NCBI GenBank assembly: GCA_012931725.1
Contig: CM022948.1
Coordinates: forward strand, 89,984,888 to 90,048,887
Source: Litsea cubeba
Lineage: Eukaryota > Streptophyta > Magnoliopsida > Laurales > Lauraceae
Length of the DNA stretch: 64,000 bases
Direction of reading: 5' to 3'
Within the stretch, counting starts at the first letter, position 1. Every line of letters starts with the position of its first letter. Shown here in pieces: positions 35,279 through 47,190 of the stretch. Below the pieces are notes generated by a model. The model was not told the DNA's origin, ran no database searches, and worked only from the letters and a program-made list of their open reading frames with translations. The position numbers and the translations under genes are program-made.

Positions 35279-36478
35279 GCATGAACAGTTTCAAAAGCAC
35301 CATATCTCCAAAAGCATATTGTGGAGATCGTTTTTTATTTTTAAAGCTGCTCTTCTAATGTGGATTCTTTCTTTTAAATGTTATTTTAGAGAGAATTTTA
35401 TTTTTTGGGACAACAAAACCAATGACGATAACTTACCTAACATGAAAAGTAAACAAACTTGAAATTTTCTAAGGACTTACGTTCCCATGATGAGAAAATA
35501 AGAAAGTCTAGATGGCATATGTGGGAACTATGTGGGGATGTCAAGACATTTATTTTCTGGGTCCTTCATGTTAAAATCCTAACCTTCGAATATGGACCAT
35601 CTTTTGTCTTTTCTACCTGGCCAACAATATTTCAGAATTCAGAAAGATGGGATTGTACTGTACACGGGTCCTACAAGAGGAATGATGTGGATCAATTGCC
35701 CAATGATCATAACCATTGATATAGCATGGCTCAATAAACACTGAAACGGTCCACATCAGAATAGATAAACGCTGTCTGCAACTGAAATTCTTTAACATAC
35801 AAGGTGAAATAGAACATATGCCAAGATGGACCTTGAACAGAAGAGAAATCACCCTAACTGGTCAACATGAAGGCCCATTTAAAATGTGCACCTGAGTCCA
35901 TAAAACAATCCATTTGGATAACTTAGATAACCCCGAATTGCTTATGGCCCTAAGATCGCTTTAAGCAGACTAGGCTTTTTACAATTAAAATAGACACTCA
36001 GAAAAACCTGATAAACAACACACGTTGCAGACTTCAAGGCCATCATGATGTCTTTTCACTACGCAATTGACAGTGAACAGACCAAGACAGATTGGTGCAA
36101 CCTACATTGCAATTGATCCAAACCACCCAACTAGTGGACCACCACTTGTTGGACCCAAGACCCAACAATTATACCAGATGGATGAGCTGGACATCGAATT
36201 CATTACCCATGTTGAAAAGTTCAGAGAAAACCTAGAGACATGGAAAGGGTTGGGAGGGTTGTTTGTCAAGCCCAATCTACATAACACCTCAAAACATTTA
36301 TGATCATTCATCCGAGCACATAAACATCCCCTTCCCTTACTATAACAATAATCATCAAGTTATCCACATTACAAGCTTTTTACTCCCTTAATACAAACAT
36401 AGATTGCTATACACCCACGCTGGGAAAAATACACACCAGCTGGGAAAAATACACACCAACTCAACCAATTATTGTCTG

Positions 36479-39422
36479 CTATACTGGTATGACATCAATG
36501 TTTGAAGTATCTTCACACCTCAAAACAATCCCATCAAGGCTCATAGGAAAGATGCACTTGGCCCATTGGCATCCTGTGGAGAAGGGTTCTGCAGGAGGAA
36601 CAATCATTAACACATTATCGTTCCTTCGTACAACTCCCATGACACTGACTGTGCTCCCCTCTTTGATGTACCTACAAAAACACAATATAAGGATTCATCA
36701 CTAAATGCTTCCCTTTGGGAATTTAGTAGGGATATCAGTCTCTCCCATTCCTGTAGAGATTGTATAACATCCTTTATTTACAATGAATTAGAACACTAGC
36801 TTCCAACTAGTTTTAATAGTTTGTTCTTCTTCCTAATGAACGTTATTGTTACCTATAAAAAAAAAAAAAAAGAAGCTTCTCCATCTGATATGAACATCCC
36901 ATGATAATATATATGTAAAAAACAAAATGGTATCCCATTCAATGCAATTTCATATTCCATGTAACCCAAAAAGCAAAGCAGAATGGATAACCACCCTTTA
37001 TGATGAAAAATCAAACTGCTATGATGAAGTACAGTCAATTTTGTGAGCAATGTGCAGTTTAGTACAAAGTCAAAACCTAAAATTAAGTAGTGCCACTGAT
37101 GAAGGAAAAAGCATCCTTATACACCTGGTGTTCAAGTTACCAGATGTTAATAACATAAATGATCACACTATAGTTCCCAATCAGAGTCAGGAAGTGACAT
37201 AATTGAAGCGGCTAATGGCTACTGAAAAACCAGATAACATTTGAAATATAGTATATATGCAGTAGAAAAATAGCAGATTTTTAATTAGTTTGAATTACCC
37301 CTCTTTTATGCGCATCACACGATCATCACTTGAAAGATTCCTCTCTCCCAACCACCTGACGAATTCCGGTGACAAATCTCTGTTATTCTGATTGATTTCA
37401 ACAACAACAGACTCATCAACATAAGGAGTAACTCTTGCACCATGTCCAGTCTTAACCAACGCTCTCAAACCGGACTGAAAATCAGAGATGTAAAAGTCGG
37501 CAACGTGCTTCTGCCCACAATGAAGATTGAAATACCATATATGAGGGTTCCAATTTAAGGAATGAAAACTTACTACAGAAATGAACATATGAACCATGAA
37601 CCTTTTCATCAAAAGGGGGGAAAAACAATGTCATTTTCTCTGTCAACAAACAGTCAAGAGGAAAAATCACAGAGAATTACATATTCCTTCTCAACCTGAG
37701 ATATATGTACGGAACCTCAGGCCAGAGTACTTAGATTTGGAGTGCATGTTTGGCAAACCAGAGAGTTAATTGATCCCTAAAAAATATCTCAACTGAGATT
37801 AAAAAAAAAAAACCAACCACAGGCCCGCAAATGTTAAGAAGAAGAAAATACAGAAATAGGATGGTTGCGCATTCCCGGTATTTCAGGAGCCTGGCCCATC
37901 CACAATGGAACCAATCAGATCATCTGCCTGGTTTGAAACCATGTTCTGCAGAAGAACCCAATCAAGGCTCAAGGATACAAGCATATCCTCAATCCAACGC
38001 AACAAACACAACTCTCCCCTATAAACAAGGACTGCCCTGTCTGGAAATAACCTATCTATTTCTCATTACCTCAAAAACTTATTGTGCAATACATAAATAT
38101 AGATATAAATATGATGTTGTCGACTACCTCTACTGATCTGAGGCCCCACGAGAAACGGCGATGCGTGGGATTAGCAGCAGATTTAGAATCCCATCCCCGG
38201 TACTCATATAAACCTGTAGAAGTGTAGACACATCTAGAAACCTTCTGAAATGACGACTCAAGTGGTACATTTCCACATGTAACAACCTGAAAAAAAAATT
38301 AAGATCTATCATAACTTGATTTTTTCCCCTTTCTAGTGTGTTTTCTGCATTAACTGTAACCATAACGACTAAAATGATATGAACTATTATTTTAACTGAA
38401 AGCCACATCTATATAAAGAGCGCAAATCATTGGTTGGAAAAAGATTAAAGTCAGCTTGTCTATAAAGCTGTCAATTATTCCTTTTTGTACGGCTGTCAGA
38501 AAAGAAATAATACCCCAGAGACTTTCACATATTGACCATCTTTAGCAGTTCTAAGCTCAGCATCTGGATAACGGGCAATGAAACCAATGACAGCTCTCCT
38601 TCCCCAACATGTATTCCAAGTGAAAAGTGCAGCAACAAACCCACAAAGGACAACGACGACAACGAGAAGAATGGCATTGTGGACAGCTGCAAGTATAAAA
38701 CCACCAGCAATAAATCCCATCGCAAAAAGAAGGATGACCGACCAAAATATCGGCTTTGGGAAGCTCTTGAAGGAATTGTCATCCTCCTTGCTGAGGTTTG
38801 TGACAGCCTGATTGTGAACCATAGAGGGTCCATTTAGCTTCATGGACCCAGCCGAGTCCAATTGACCAGATAATTTCCGAGGGGCACCTGAAGAATTGAG
38901 CGGTGCTGAGGAAATGGGCCCAGATGTAATGAGCCCTGTTGTAGGCAGTACTGGTGCGAGGGGGCCTGAGTTTTGGCGAACTGTAGTGACTCCACCAGAT
39001 TGAGGACCAGATCTCTTCTTAACTAAATCCCCATGTCTATTAAGAGGTCCAGAATTGGACTTCTGCCTGCTTGAACCCCCTGTGACAATTGATGCTGAAC
39101 CTGGAATCGCTGCAGATGGTACGTTAGTAGGGGTAGAATAGTTAGCTCGAGCAGCAGCATTAGGCATGATTGGTCCTGAGTGTGAAGCAGCACCCCCAAA
39201 TGATCCAGTCCTAGAAGGGGCATTACCTATAGGTCCTGACTTCCTTGATTTTGATCCATCTATATCAAACATTTTTCCAAGTTCCCCAGATTTCTTAATA
39301 TCTCCGCCTGTGTAGGGCATGGCAGTGGAGCTCATTGTTGGTTGCCTCTCTTTTAGCTGCTCAGGCCGGCCTGAAACATAGAGGCCATTGCTGAGCTGAT
39401 GAGATGGGAATCTTGAACCCAT
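36479..39422 (-). CDS. Membrane protein of the At1g16860 family (labelled 'ubiquitin-specific protease C19-related')
   Basis: Four exons on the minus strand: 39422-38514, 38286-38134, 37510-37299 and 36671-36479 (TAG). All junctions are GT-AG with consistent phases, giving 488 aa. The ATG at 39422 was chosen because MGSRFPSHQLSNGLYVSGRP is the conserved start. Residues 31-210 are Ser/Gly/Pro-rich and hold about six SGP motifs. Two hydrophobic segments follow (about 224-247 and 250-270). The rest is a conserved soluble region with RYPDAELRTA, TCGNVPLESS, HVADFYISDFQSGLRALVKT, FVRWLGERNLSSDDR and a C-terminus IVLRCEDTSNIDVIPV. Despite the database label I see no peptidase active-site pattern. 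The function is unknown, probably in an internal membrane or at the cell surface. Confidence 0.92.
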
Positions 39423-39490
39423 CAAGCTTAGTTAAAGGTTCCAATGGAAGTTTGTGTCCCACTATGCAACTGGCAACCTCAGATTCAAAC
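39423..39490 (-). other. Possible 5' UTR end of the At1g16860-like gene
   Basis: On the minus strand TTGCATTTAG precedes 39490, giving a plausible acceptor 68 bp upstream of the ATG. If used, the leader is split and its first exon lies further upstream. Confidence 0.35.
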
Positions 39491-39991
39491 CTAAATGCAA
39501 CAAATACAACCACAAAGGAAGAGCAATGGAAAGCCAAACCCCAATAAATGGGATAAGGAATCAATGATGCTGATGATAGAAGGAAGAGCACTAGAATAGA
39601 AGCATGTGATCTAAATCCATTCACAACGACAAGTTGAAGTAGACACTGCACTGAATTTCACCATGTCTTGAAACAGTACTCAGTGACATTCTGAAAACAA
39701 AGTACATAATTCTCATCAAACAGCAGTTGAAAACAAGCTAAAACATTAAACAAACTGATAGATTAAATCTGTGATCATAACGAGGAACGCAGAATAGCTT
39801 CTGTTTGTTCTTCGTTGTGCCCACCAAAATAAATCTCATGTCTAAACTCTGATTTTTTTTTTCATAAAAAAGAAAAATCCTGATCCATGATCAATATAGG
39901 TCTAGACTATGAAAATGAAATCCAAGGCCAGAGCACAAGCACTATATCAACAAACCAAAAGCATCACTTTGGTCAAGTCTGTAAAGATATA

Positions 39992-40048
39992 GTTGTCTTA
40001 TGACTGTACAACTAATAGTAGATATTAGTTGTACAATCATAAGACAAC
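39992..40048. repeat. Near-perfect 26-bp hairpin with 5-base loop
   Basis: Left arm 39992-40017 begins GTTGTCTTATGACTGTACAA; right arm 40023-40048 is its reverse complement with one mismatch. The loop is GTAGA. Around it, GTAAAGATAT (39981-39990) and ATATCTTTAC (about 40120-40129) form a second, wider inverted pair. Confidence 0.95.
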
Positions 40049-40559
40049 TCATAATCTTTTGACTTGTGGGCTGGCCCAATACATGGGTTGTGGGCTGACC
40101 CATTAGGTCGAGCTGACCTATATCTTTACAACGTCATCCTTGGCTAACCCTGTAATGGTTGTTGTGAAGAAAAGTGAGTTCTTTATTTTGCATTTTTTAA
40201 TGAAAATTTTGAGAAGTTGCAGAGGGATTTCCAACGTGAGGGGAATATGGGAATAAGAAGAGTGGTGCTCATCCATCAAAAAAGAGTAAATATGGGAAAT
40301 ATTTTATAGAGGAGTTAGGCAGTATTGAGCAACTGGTGGTGGAGATTTGGGGAGGAGTGAGAAGCCTGGTAAAGGAAGGTCATAGTAGAAAAATATGGGG
40401 AGGGTTTATGGGGTTGGGATCTGAGTATATTCAAGACTTCAATTGGCTTGGGATGTTGAGGGATTTGCGTCAGGTGGAAAGGCCAAGAGAAAGTGGGCAA
40501 GTCTGTTTTCGGGATCTTTTTTTTTTTTTTTTCTAATATGACAGGGTTCTACAGTCCAC

Positions 40560-41170
40560 AGTCTGCTCCGTCATTCCACACTACTTCATTCAAGGTTTGT
40601 CTGCCCATATATTTTCTTTAACTTTATAAGCATGAGCTATTTGTCACTTCAGTGTACATGCCCAAACTATCTTAAACAATATTCCTTAATTTATCCTCCA
40701 TCTGGAACTACCACAAGTTACCTCTTATGTGCTCATTCGTAATCTTGTTCTTTTACTTCCATAATCTATCTGAGCATGCACATCTTAGATACTACCCTTT
40801 CACTTTCTCTCATTACTTTGTTGCCCAACATTCTACTCCACACAGCAAAGTAGATATAACTTCTGATTTCAAAAAGGGCCCTTTAACCAAAGTAGTACTC
40901 AACATACAGATTCCATTCCATTAGCTTGTGTCTACTTTGCCCACCTTGCACTGATCCGATATAAATCCTCTGTTTTTATTTAAAAGCTGTCCTATGGTAC
41001 AGAAATCTAGTATGGCACTGGTTATTTTCAGCTTTGGCAAATAATTGTTCCCTACTCTCAGCTCCCTTAAACCTGTACTTCATATATTATATCTTTAATC
41101 TACTAATTTTCAACTCATTTGATTTCACTCAAAACCCTTACACAAAAGTTCTACATTATCATTTACTTAA
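40560..41170 (-). mobile_element. RTE-type LINE remnant (reverse transcriptase C-terminus)
   Basis: The minus strand around 40860-40830 encodes LCGVECWATK, matching the 'LYGAECWA.K' motif, and around 40750-40690 encodes ITNEHIRGNL followed shortly by EDKLR, matching 'IRNE.IRG.LGVAPI.DKLRE' of plant RTE elements. Several stops and frame changes interrupt it, so it is long dead. Confidence 0.72.
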
Positions 41171-41766
41171 TTTTTGTCTGACAAATTGACACAGGACAGC
41201 AGTGGATGGCTTGAATATAGTGGATCCTGTGACTGATCAAATCATCCCTTACTTGGATTGCTTTGATCAAGCCCAAGGGCTTTGGATCCATCTCAATCAA
41301 TATTCTATCACGAAAAAAAAAAAAGGGTGAATCAAGTTGCTATAGGTCCATTTGAATCAAGTTGCTATAGTGTATTGGAATCCAAGTATATTGATAAAAA
41401 GTTGTAAAGGTAATTAAAATGAGAGAAAAAATAGGAATGTTAACTAATCACTAAACTTTAAAAAGGCGGAAAAGTAGGGAATTCTCCAGAGAATTTAACT
41501 TCTAATTGACAACTCCATGTGAGCAACAACTTGGGAGGCATTTTTGCACTAGAAAACGCCCAGGAAATTTGTAGCGTGCCTATAGGGGTGTGTGTGTGTA
41601 TAAGGTCCTTATCAGGTGCGCATGAATGTTAGTGCCCACATGGGGATGGGGGATTTAAATATCTGGCTGGGGCCCTCCTATGTACAAAAAACCAACTCTA
41701 TCCGATCATCCTAATCCAATGTGTGTTGTAAGACCATGCACACTAGATGTGCAGGAATATTACCCA

Positions 41767-42838
41767 TACTAGAAATTCCCCGTGCCTAAAGGCACGACGC
41801 ACCACCGGACCTGGATATGCCTCAGACCGACCGAACCTAGGTTCCATGCGTCTCGAAAGCAAGTCCAACCATAAAATGGATTCCACCAAAAAAAAAATCC
41901 AATTGATTGCCAAATGATATAATTCCATTCATTCATTTATTCTTAATAAAACTGAATCATGAAATCTTTCCCCCAATTTGCTCATCTCATCTTCTTATCT
42001 TGGTCCCATCTCATCATCAATGAAGTAGTGTTTTTTTTTTTTTTTTAAATGAAGAAGGGTTGGCAATACCTGTAAATAACTCAAACTTGTTGACCCTTTT
42101 TGCTTTTGATGGGGATGGCAAAAACTTGTAAATTTCTCCAACTTTTAGCCCCTTTTCTTTTAAATGAAAAAGGGATGGCAATACCTGTAAATAACTCTAA
42201 CTTGCTGCCCCCTTTTGCATTTCCCTCTTGAATCCAAGGGTCCAAAATATCCCTTGGATTTATGTACATAAATCCAAGGGTTTAAAATGTCCCAGGATTA
42301 AAATTCTGAGCTGCCATATTATACAGCTCATTGGCGGCTCATTGTTTGAATCCTGGGACATTTTGAGCCCTTGGATCTATGTATATAAATATAAATCCAA
42401 GGGATATTTTGAACCCTTGGATTTAAGAAGGGAATACAAAAGGGGGCAGCAAGTTAGAATTATTTACAGGTATTGCCATCCCCTTTTCATTTAAAAGAAA
42501 AAGGGCTAAAAGTTGGATAAATTTATAAGTTTTTGCCATCCCCATCAAAAGCAAAAAGGTCAGCAAGTTTGAGTTATTTACATGTATTGCCATCCCTTCT
42601 TCATTTTTTTTTTAAAAAAAAGCACTACTTCATTGATGATGAGATGGGCAAATTGGGTTAAAGATTTCATGAATGAATGGAATTATATCATTTGGCAATC
42701 AATTGGATTTTTTTTTTGGTGGAATCCATTTTATGGTTGGACTTGCTTTCGAGACGCATGGAACCTAGGTTCGGTCGGTCTGAGGCATATCCAGGTCCGG
42801 TGGTGCGTCGTGCCTTCAAGCACGGGAAATTTCTAGTA
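41767..42838. mobile_element. 1.07-kb fold-back (long inverted repeat) element
   Basis: The left arm (41767-42315) and right arm (42333-42838) are reverse complements over about 500 bp with few differences, leaving a loop of about 17 bases. Ends read TACTAGAAATTCCCCGTGC and, inverted, TACTAGAAATTTCCCGTGC. The same meaningless frame (beginning MELYHLAINWIFFLVESILW) appears on the minus strand of the left arm and the plus strand of the right arm, showing how intact the symmetry is. No transposase is present. A TA duplication could be claimed but cannot be told apart from the palindromic end. Confidence 0.92.
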
Positions 42839-42999
42839 CATACATATTATGAAAAATTCTACAAACTGAAAGGGACATTCGGTTCCTATCTAATATCCAA
42901 TGAAACACGAGCATTTGCAATCGAACGGTTCCATTCACCTACTTCTAATATATATATCCGAGCCTTTAGATAAATCTGAGCCTTTCACATTCACCCACC

Positions 43000-43410
43000 C
43001 TCTATGTATTGGCATTATTTCTAATTTTACAACAATCTAACCATTAATTGTGACTGAATTCAATCACAAAAATAAGAGGGCCCCGCTGATGGATTTCTAA
43101 TGTTGCCATGTTACAATGGAAGCAATTATATAACTCCATGAATTGGCATTAATTTGATACTAATCAAACATTAACCGCCATTGATTCAATTACAAATATA
43201 ATAGGGCCTCACTGAGAAGTTGAAAAATTAGAGAAGTATGAATGTTGTTGGAGTCTTTGTGTAAAGGTAATTGGTTTCAAAGGAGAAAACTAGGGAAGAA
43301 AAATATTATTTAACTCCATGAATTGGCATTAGTTTGATACTAATCAAACATTATCGGTCATCGATTCAATTACAAAAATAATAGGGGCCACAGAGGAGAG
43401 AAATTAGATT
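43000..43410. repeat. Three diverged tandem units
   Basis: ATTGGCATTA(A/G)TTTGATACT and ATTCAATTACAAA(A/T)ATAATA occur together at about 43142-43206 and 43322-43385, and a more diverged version at 43009-43077. Spacing is about 133 and 180 bp. Noncoding. Confidence 0.75.
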
Positions 43411-43748
43411 AGTATATACGTTGTTGGAGTCAGTGTTGTGGTAATTGGTTCATCATCATCGTCAAATTTTATTTTTGGGAATCCAATCAACCATGTGAAA
43501 AAAATGTAGCACAGCTATGTGATACCTAGAAATATGTGAAAAAGGAAAGCAACACCATGTGATAGCCATAAAATTTGGAAAGATACCTACGGATTGATAA
43601 AAAAAAGGAAAGCAACACTATTTCATAGCCATAAAAATAAAAAAGAAGTTACAAGAGCCACATGGCCCACATGATCTTGAAATGCCACGAGATGAAAAGA
43701 CAACAATGTTTCATAATCTAATAGTGGGCCCACTTATTGGATTGAGAT

Positions 43749-44127
43749 TAGGGATGTAAATGGGTCCCCGATTCAATTTTTCGAGCCCGTGACCTAAACG
43801 GATCCGGGTTTGGTTCCACCTTGGTTTCGACCTGTGGACTTGAGGCCTGACATATTACATGAATTTTCGAAAAGAAATCTCCTAAAAGCTAGTTTTTTTT
43901 TTAATCATTTAGCTAGTTTTTTCTAAATCATTATCTTCCTGACCTAGCCCCGTCCCATATACGGAACCTGTTTCGGTTCCGATTCCATCTTCTCATTAAC
44001 GGTTCTGGTTCCGGAACCAAGAAACTGGTTCTAAACCGGGTCTGGGTTCGGGTCCATCTTCTCATTAACGGATCCAGGTCCAGATCCACCATTGACCCGG
44101 ACCGAAACTGACCCGTTTACAACCCTA
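43749..44127. mobile_element. hAT-type MITE with 8-bp target duplication
   Basis: The terminal inverted repeats are TAGGGATGTAAATGGGTC on the left and, inverted, TAGGGTTGTAAACGGGTC on the right (16 of 18 match). Perfect 8-bp direct repeats ATTGAGAT flank it at 43741-43748 and 44128-44135. The 379-bp body contains CATCTTCTCATTAACGG twice. The size and the 8-bp duplication fit a non-autonomous hAT element. Confidence 0.92.
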
Positions 44128-44999
44128 ATTGAGATCGGTTTAGATTTTTCATAAAGTGGACCTCTTGAAAAGACTCAATAGATTTTCATTTTTTGCAGAT
44201 AAGGCTTGCAGCGGTGATCATTTTTAGTTTTAAGCTATTGCAAAGCCATAAATGATAAAACTTGGTAAGAAGTTGCTGGAGTTAATTACCTTTAAATTAC
44301 AAGCCAAAAAACACGATAAGAAATTGCAAGAATTAATGACCTTTAAGTTTAAAGTGCCAAGTAAGACAGGCGTGATAAGAAGGGGGCGGAGAGATGAAAA
44401 ACTGCTTGGGCGTTTTCTAGCATGCCGTGTGTGTGTGTGGGTGGCCGGCACTGAGAGACGCCTCTCATATTTGGCATTAATCTGAATAATCACCATCAAA
44501 GTGCAAATTTTCATCATACAATCCAACAATTGAGGATAGGTGCCAAATTAGGGTGAGAGCCAACTCATTCAAAGGGGGAAGTGTGGAAGTATTCATTAAT
44601 CATAGGTGCGCCTTTGTGGGAAGTGTTATCGGGTGCTTCGACAAAAAGGTAGTCATTGAATAGTGCACGCCCGTCATCATAATAACAATATAATGTCCAA
44701 GAAAATTTTAAATGCATAATAAGACTCAATTTCTTTTCTTCTTTTCTCCAAATACATTTCTAAGCAACTCTGGATAATAACATTATTATGTCATTTCTTA
44801 TTTGTTGCTGATTGTTGAGTGTTGATTGTTTATTGTTTGCTATTGAATTCCTAATACCTAACTCGTAAGTCTTAAGCCTTTACTTCATGACATAGTTTTT
44901 TTTTTACGAGCCTTTCATTAATTTCTGAGTTAGCATAACTAATCAACATGAATACATGTGAAAAAAAATGATCATTACTATTATTTTCGATTCATACAG

Positions 45000-46324
45000 C
45001 GATACAGGACCTCATACAATGAGTGGACCTCTACACCCCCTTCTCTTAGTTACTTTTGAAGAAATAAAATTTTCTATCATTTTCCAATATTTTGAAATTT
45101 CTGAAATTTTTTCATAATTTTTGATGATTTTTTCGGAATGCACCGCTACGCTGTGTAGCGCCCACTTCGTAGCGTTTTGGCGGCGGGCCACTATGCCCGC
45201 CACTACCGCTATTTTCATCCTTGGTGCACGCCCTTCATCATGTATTAAACCCCATAATAAAGAGAGAAACCCTAGCATTTAGGGTACATTGGATACAAGA
45301 ACTTATTTCTTAAATCGTGCACGGAAAGCCACAAATCCCCATTTCTGTTGAAATCAAATAAATTTTATGAACATCAAAACCCAAAGATCTACCATCTGGA
45401 GCTTAAATAAAAGTGCCTGTAACACATATCTAGGAGACAAAAAACAATTCTTTCCACTCCCATTTTCCATCAAAATGAGAAAGAGCTCAAGCCTGAATAA
45501 GGATTCAGAATCCTTATGAATATACACTACACTACAGTTTCCTCCATCATGATCCCCACATAGATCACAAATCCCTATTCGCATTCCCATTTCTGTAAAA
45601 AAACATAAAGCAAATCTAAAAACTAGATCGAAAACATGAACAAAAATTCAAACAGAAAAAATGGGCTGAACAGAGAAAAGCCTACCACTTTCTAGCATTT
45701 GGAACTCGAGAACGAGGATTTAGATTCCACATCAGATAATTAACCATACACATCCCCCTTTCCATCAAAATCACTAAATTTGACAAATAAAGATTCAAAA
45801 CCAGAAGATAAAATATAATACATAGATATCTATAGGGAGAGAGAACTTTTCCCTTCCAGCATTAATGATCCTCCAACACCTAAAAGACCCACATACCCAT
45901 TTTCTCAAAAACAGGCTTCATAACCCAGATGACAAAAAAAAACACCCACCATTCCCAGCAAACAGACCTCCAATGCCAAAAACCCATTTCCCAAATCACA
46001 AGGCAGAACAAACCCACTTCCCCATTTCCCTCATTTCCCTCAATACCCTAAAAAATGATAAAACCTAAAAACCCCAAGCCAATACCTGAACAAACAGAAG
46101 AAATAGAATGTGGTACCATCTCCACAACCTGAAAACTCCAAAACCAGAACCCATTTCCCAAACCACTGCAAGAACAAAACCCACATTCCCTTTCCCTTCA
46201 AAACTCCAAAAAAAAAAAAAAAATGAAAATTCATAATAAGAAGAGATCAAAGACCACAGATCCAGATTCCAAACACAGGTAATGAGAGAAAATAAAAACT
46301 GAGAATAAATGTAAGAATTCTCAT
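45000..46324 (-). other. Possible leader intron upstream of the At1g16860-like gene
   Basis: Read on the minus strand this stretch is T/G-rich with repeated TTGGGAAATGGG-type blocks, the texture of a plant leader intron. The small minus-strand frame 45354-45590 starts right after TTTTTTTACAG and contains ICDLCGDHDGG, but I recognise no family. No other gene is seen here. Confidence 0.3.
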
Positions 46325-46560
46325 ACCCTATGAATAGAAGAGCCCTGAAGACTGTGAGATCGCCACACCCACTTGCAGAGAGAGATTTTGTCTCTTGTTT
46401 TCTGCGAACACCTGCACTTGAGAGAGGAAGGAAAGATACCTTCCACCTTCCTAACTTTGTAAATGACAGGATTACCCCCCGTCTCTTTGAAACACTGAAA
46501 TATCAAAGGAAGTAGATTTTCTACCAGTATAACCGCAGTATCACTCACCTGTGGGTGGGG
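46325..46560 (-). other. Candidate untranslated first exon
   Basis: The minus strand carries a CTCTCTC-rich segment ending TTCTATTCATAGG followed by GTATGAG, a good donor. It could be a 5' UTR exon of the minus-strand gene at 36479-39422 (intron of about 6.8 kb) or of an unrelated transcript. Only transcript data can tell. Confidence 0.3.
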
Positions 46561-46823
46561 ACAAACTTCACATGTGGGGCCCACCTAAGGCAATTGAATG
46601 AACGTTATTTGGTTGTTTACTAAGAAAATTGAAGAGATAAACCATCCATCCAACAATATCACAACCATCTCATTAGGCCCTCCATTGTTGCAGACAGCTT
46701 GAACAAGTTGGTATAACCATACATCTCACATGGCCATGAAGCTTGAATGATTTTGATTGTGAAATCAAATGGGCATTTAGAGCAGGTATGATCTGAGGGC
46801 TTGTTTGGTAAGAATTTGTGACA

Positions 46824-47190
46824 AAATCTCATTTGTGATTTGAGTGTTTCTTACTTTGGCCTAAAATAGGAATTTTCCCCACAAAGGCCCGTATCTTTTC
46901 AAGAAATCATATTGAGAATTCTAGATCCTCCGCATGTTGTCCCCCATCAGATGTGGCCGCACACTGAAATTCCAGAATTCCATTGCCCTGCGGTATTTTG
47001 AAATGCCCTTAAATCTCATTTAAGATTTGAGTGTTTCTTACTTTGCTCTAAAATAGAAATTTTCCTCATCATGCCTATTTCTTTATAAGAATTCAAATTT
47101 AAAATTTTAGAGTTCTCCAAATATTGTCGCCGACGCTACGTCTAGCCCACTAAAATTCTAAAATCTCCCCTGCCCTGCCAACATTTTGGG
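46824..47190. repeat. Tandem duplication, period about 187 bp
   Basis: Both copies (46824-47010, 47011-47190) contain AAATCTCATTT, ATTTGAGTGTTTCTTACTTT, CTAAAATAG and GGAATTTTCC- or GAAATTTTCC-like blocks, then a CTCC...TTGTC block and a TGCCCTGC block. The upstream GGCTTGTTTGGTAAG resembles the terminus of hAT-like MITEs. Confidence 0.75.

Noticed and set aside
41743..42973. Similar frames (MELYHLAINW...) on opposite strands
   Set aside because: They are the same noncoding sequence in the two arms of the fold-back element; no family signature.
45354..45590. 78-codon minus-strand frame with CDLCGDHDGG
   Set aside because: It starts after an acceptor-like site and has a Cys pair, but matches no zinc-finger pattern I can complete and has no partner exon.
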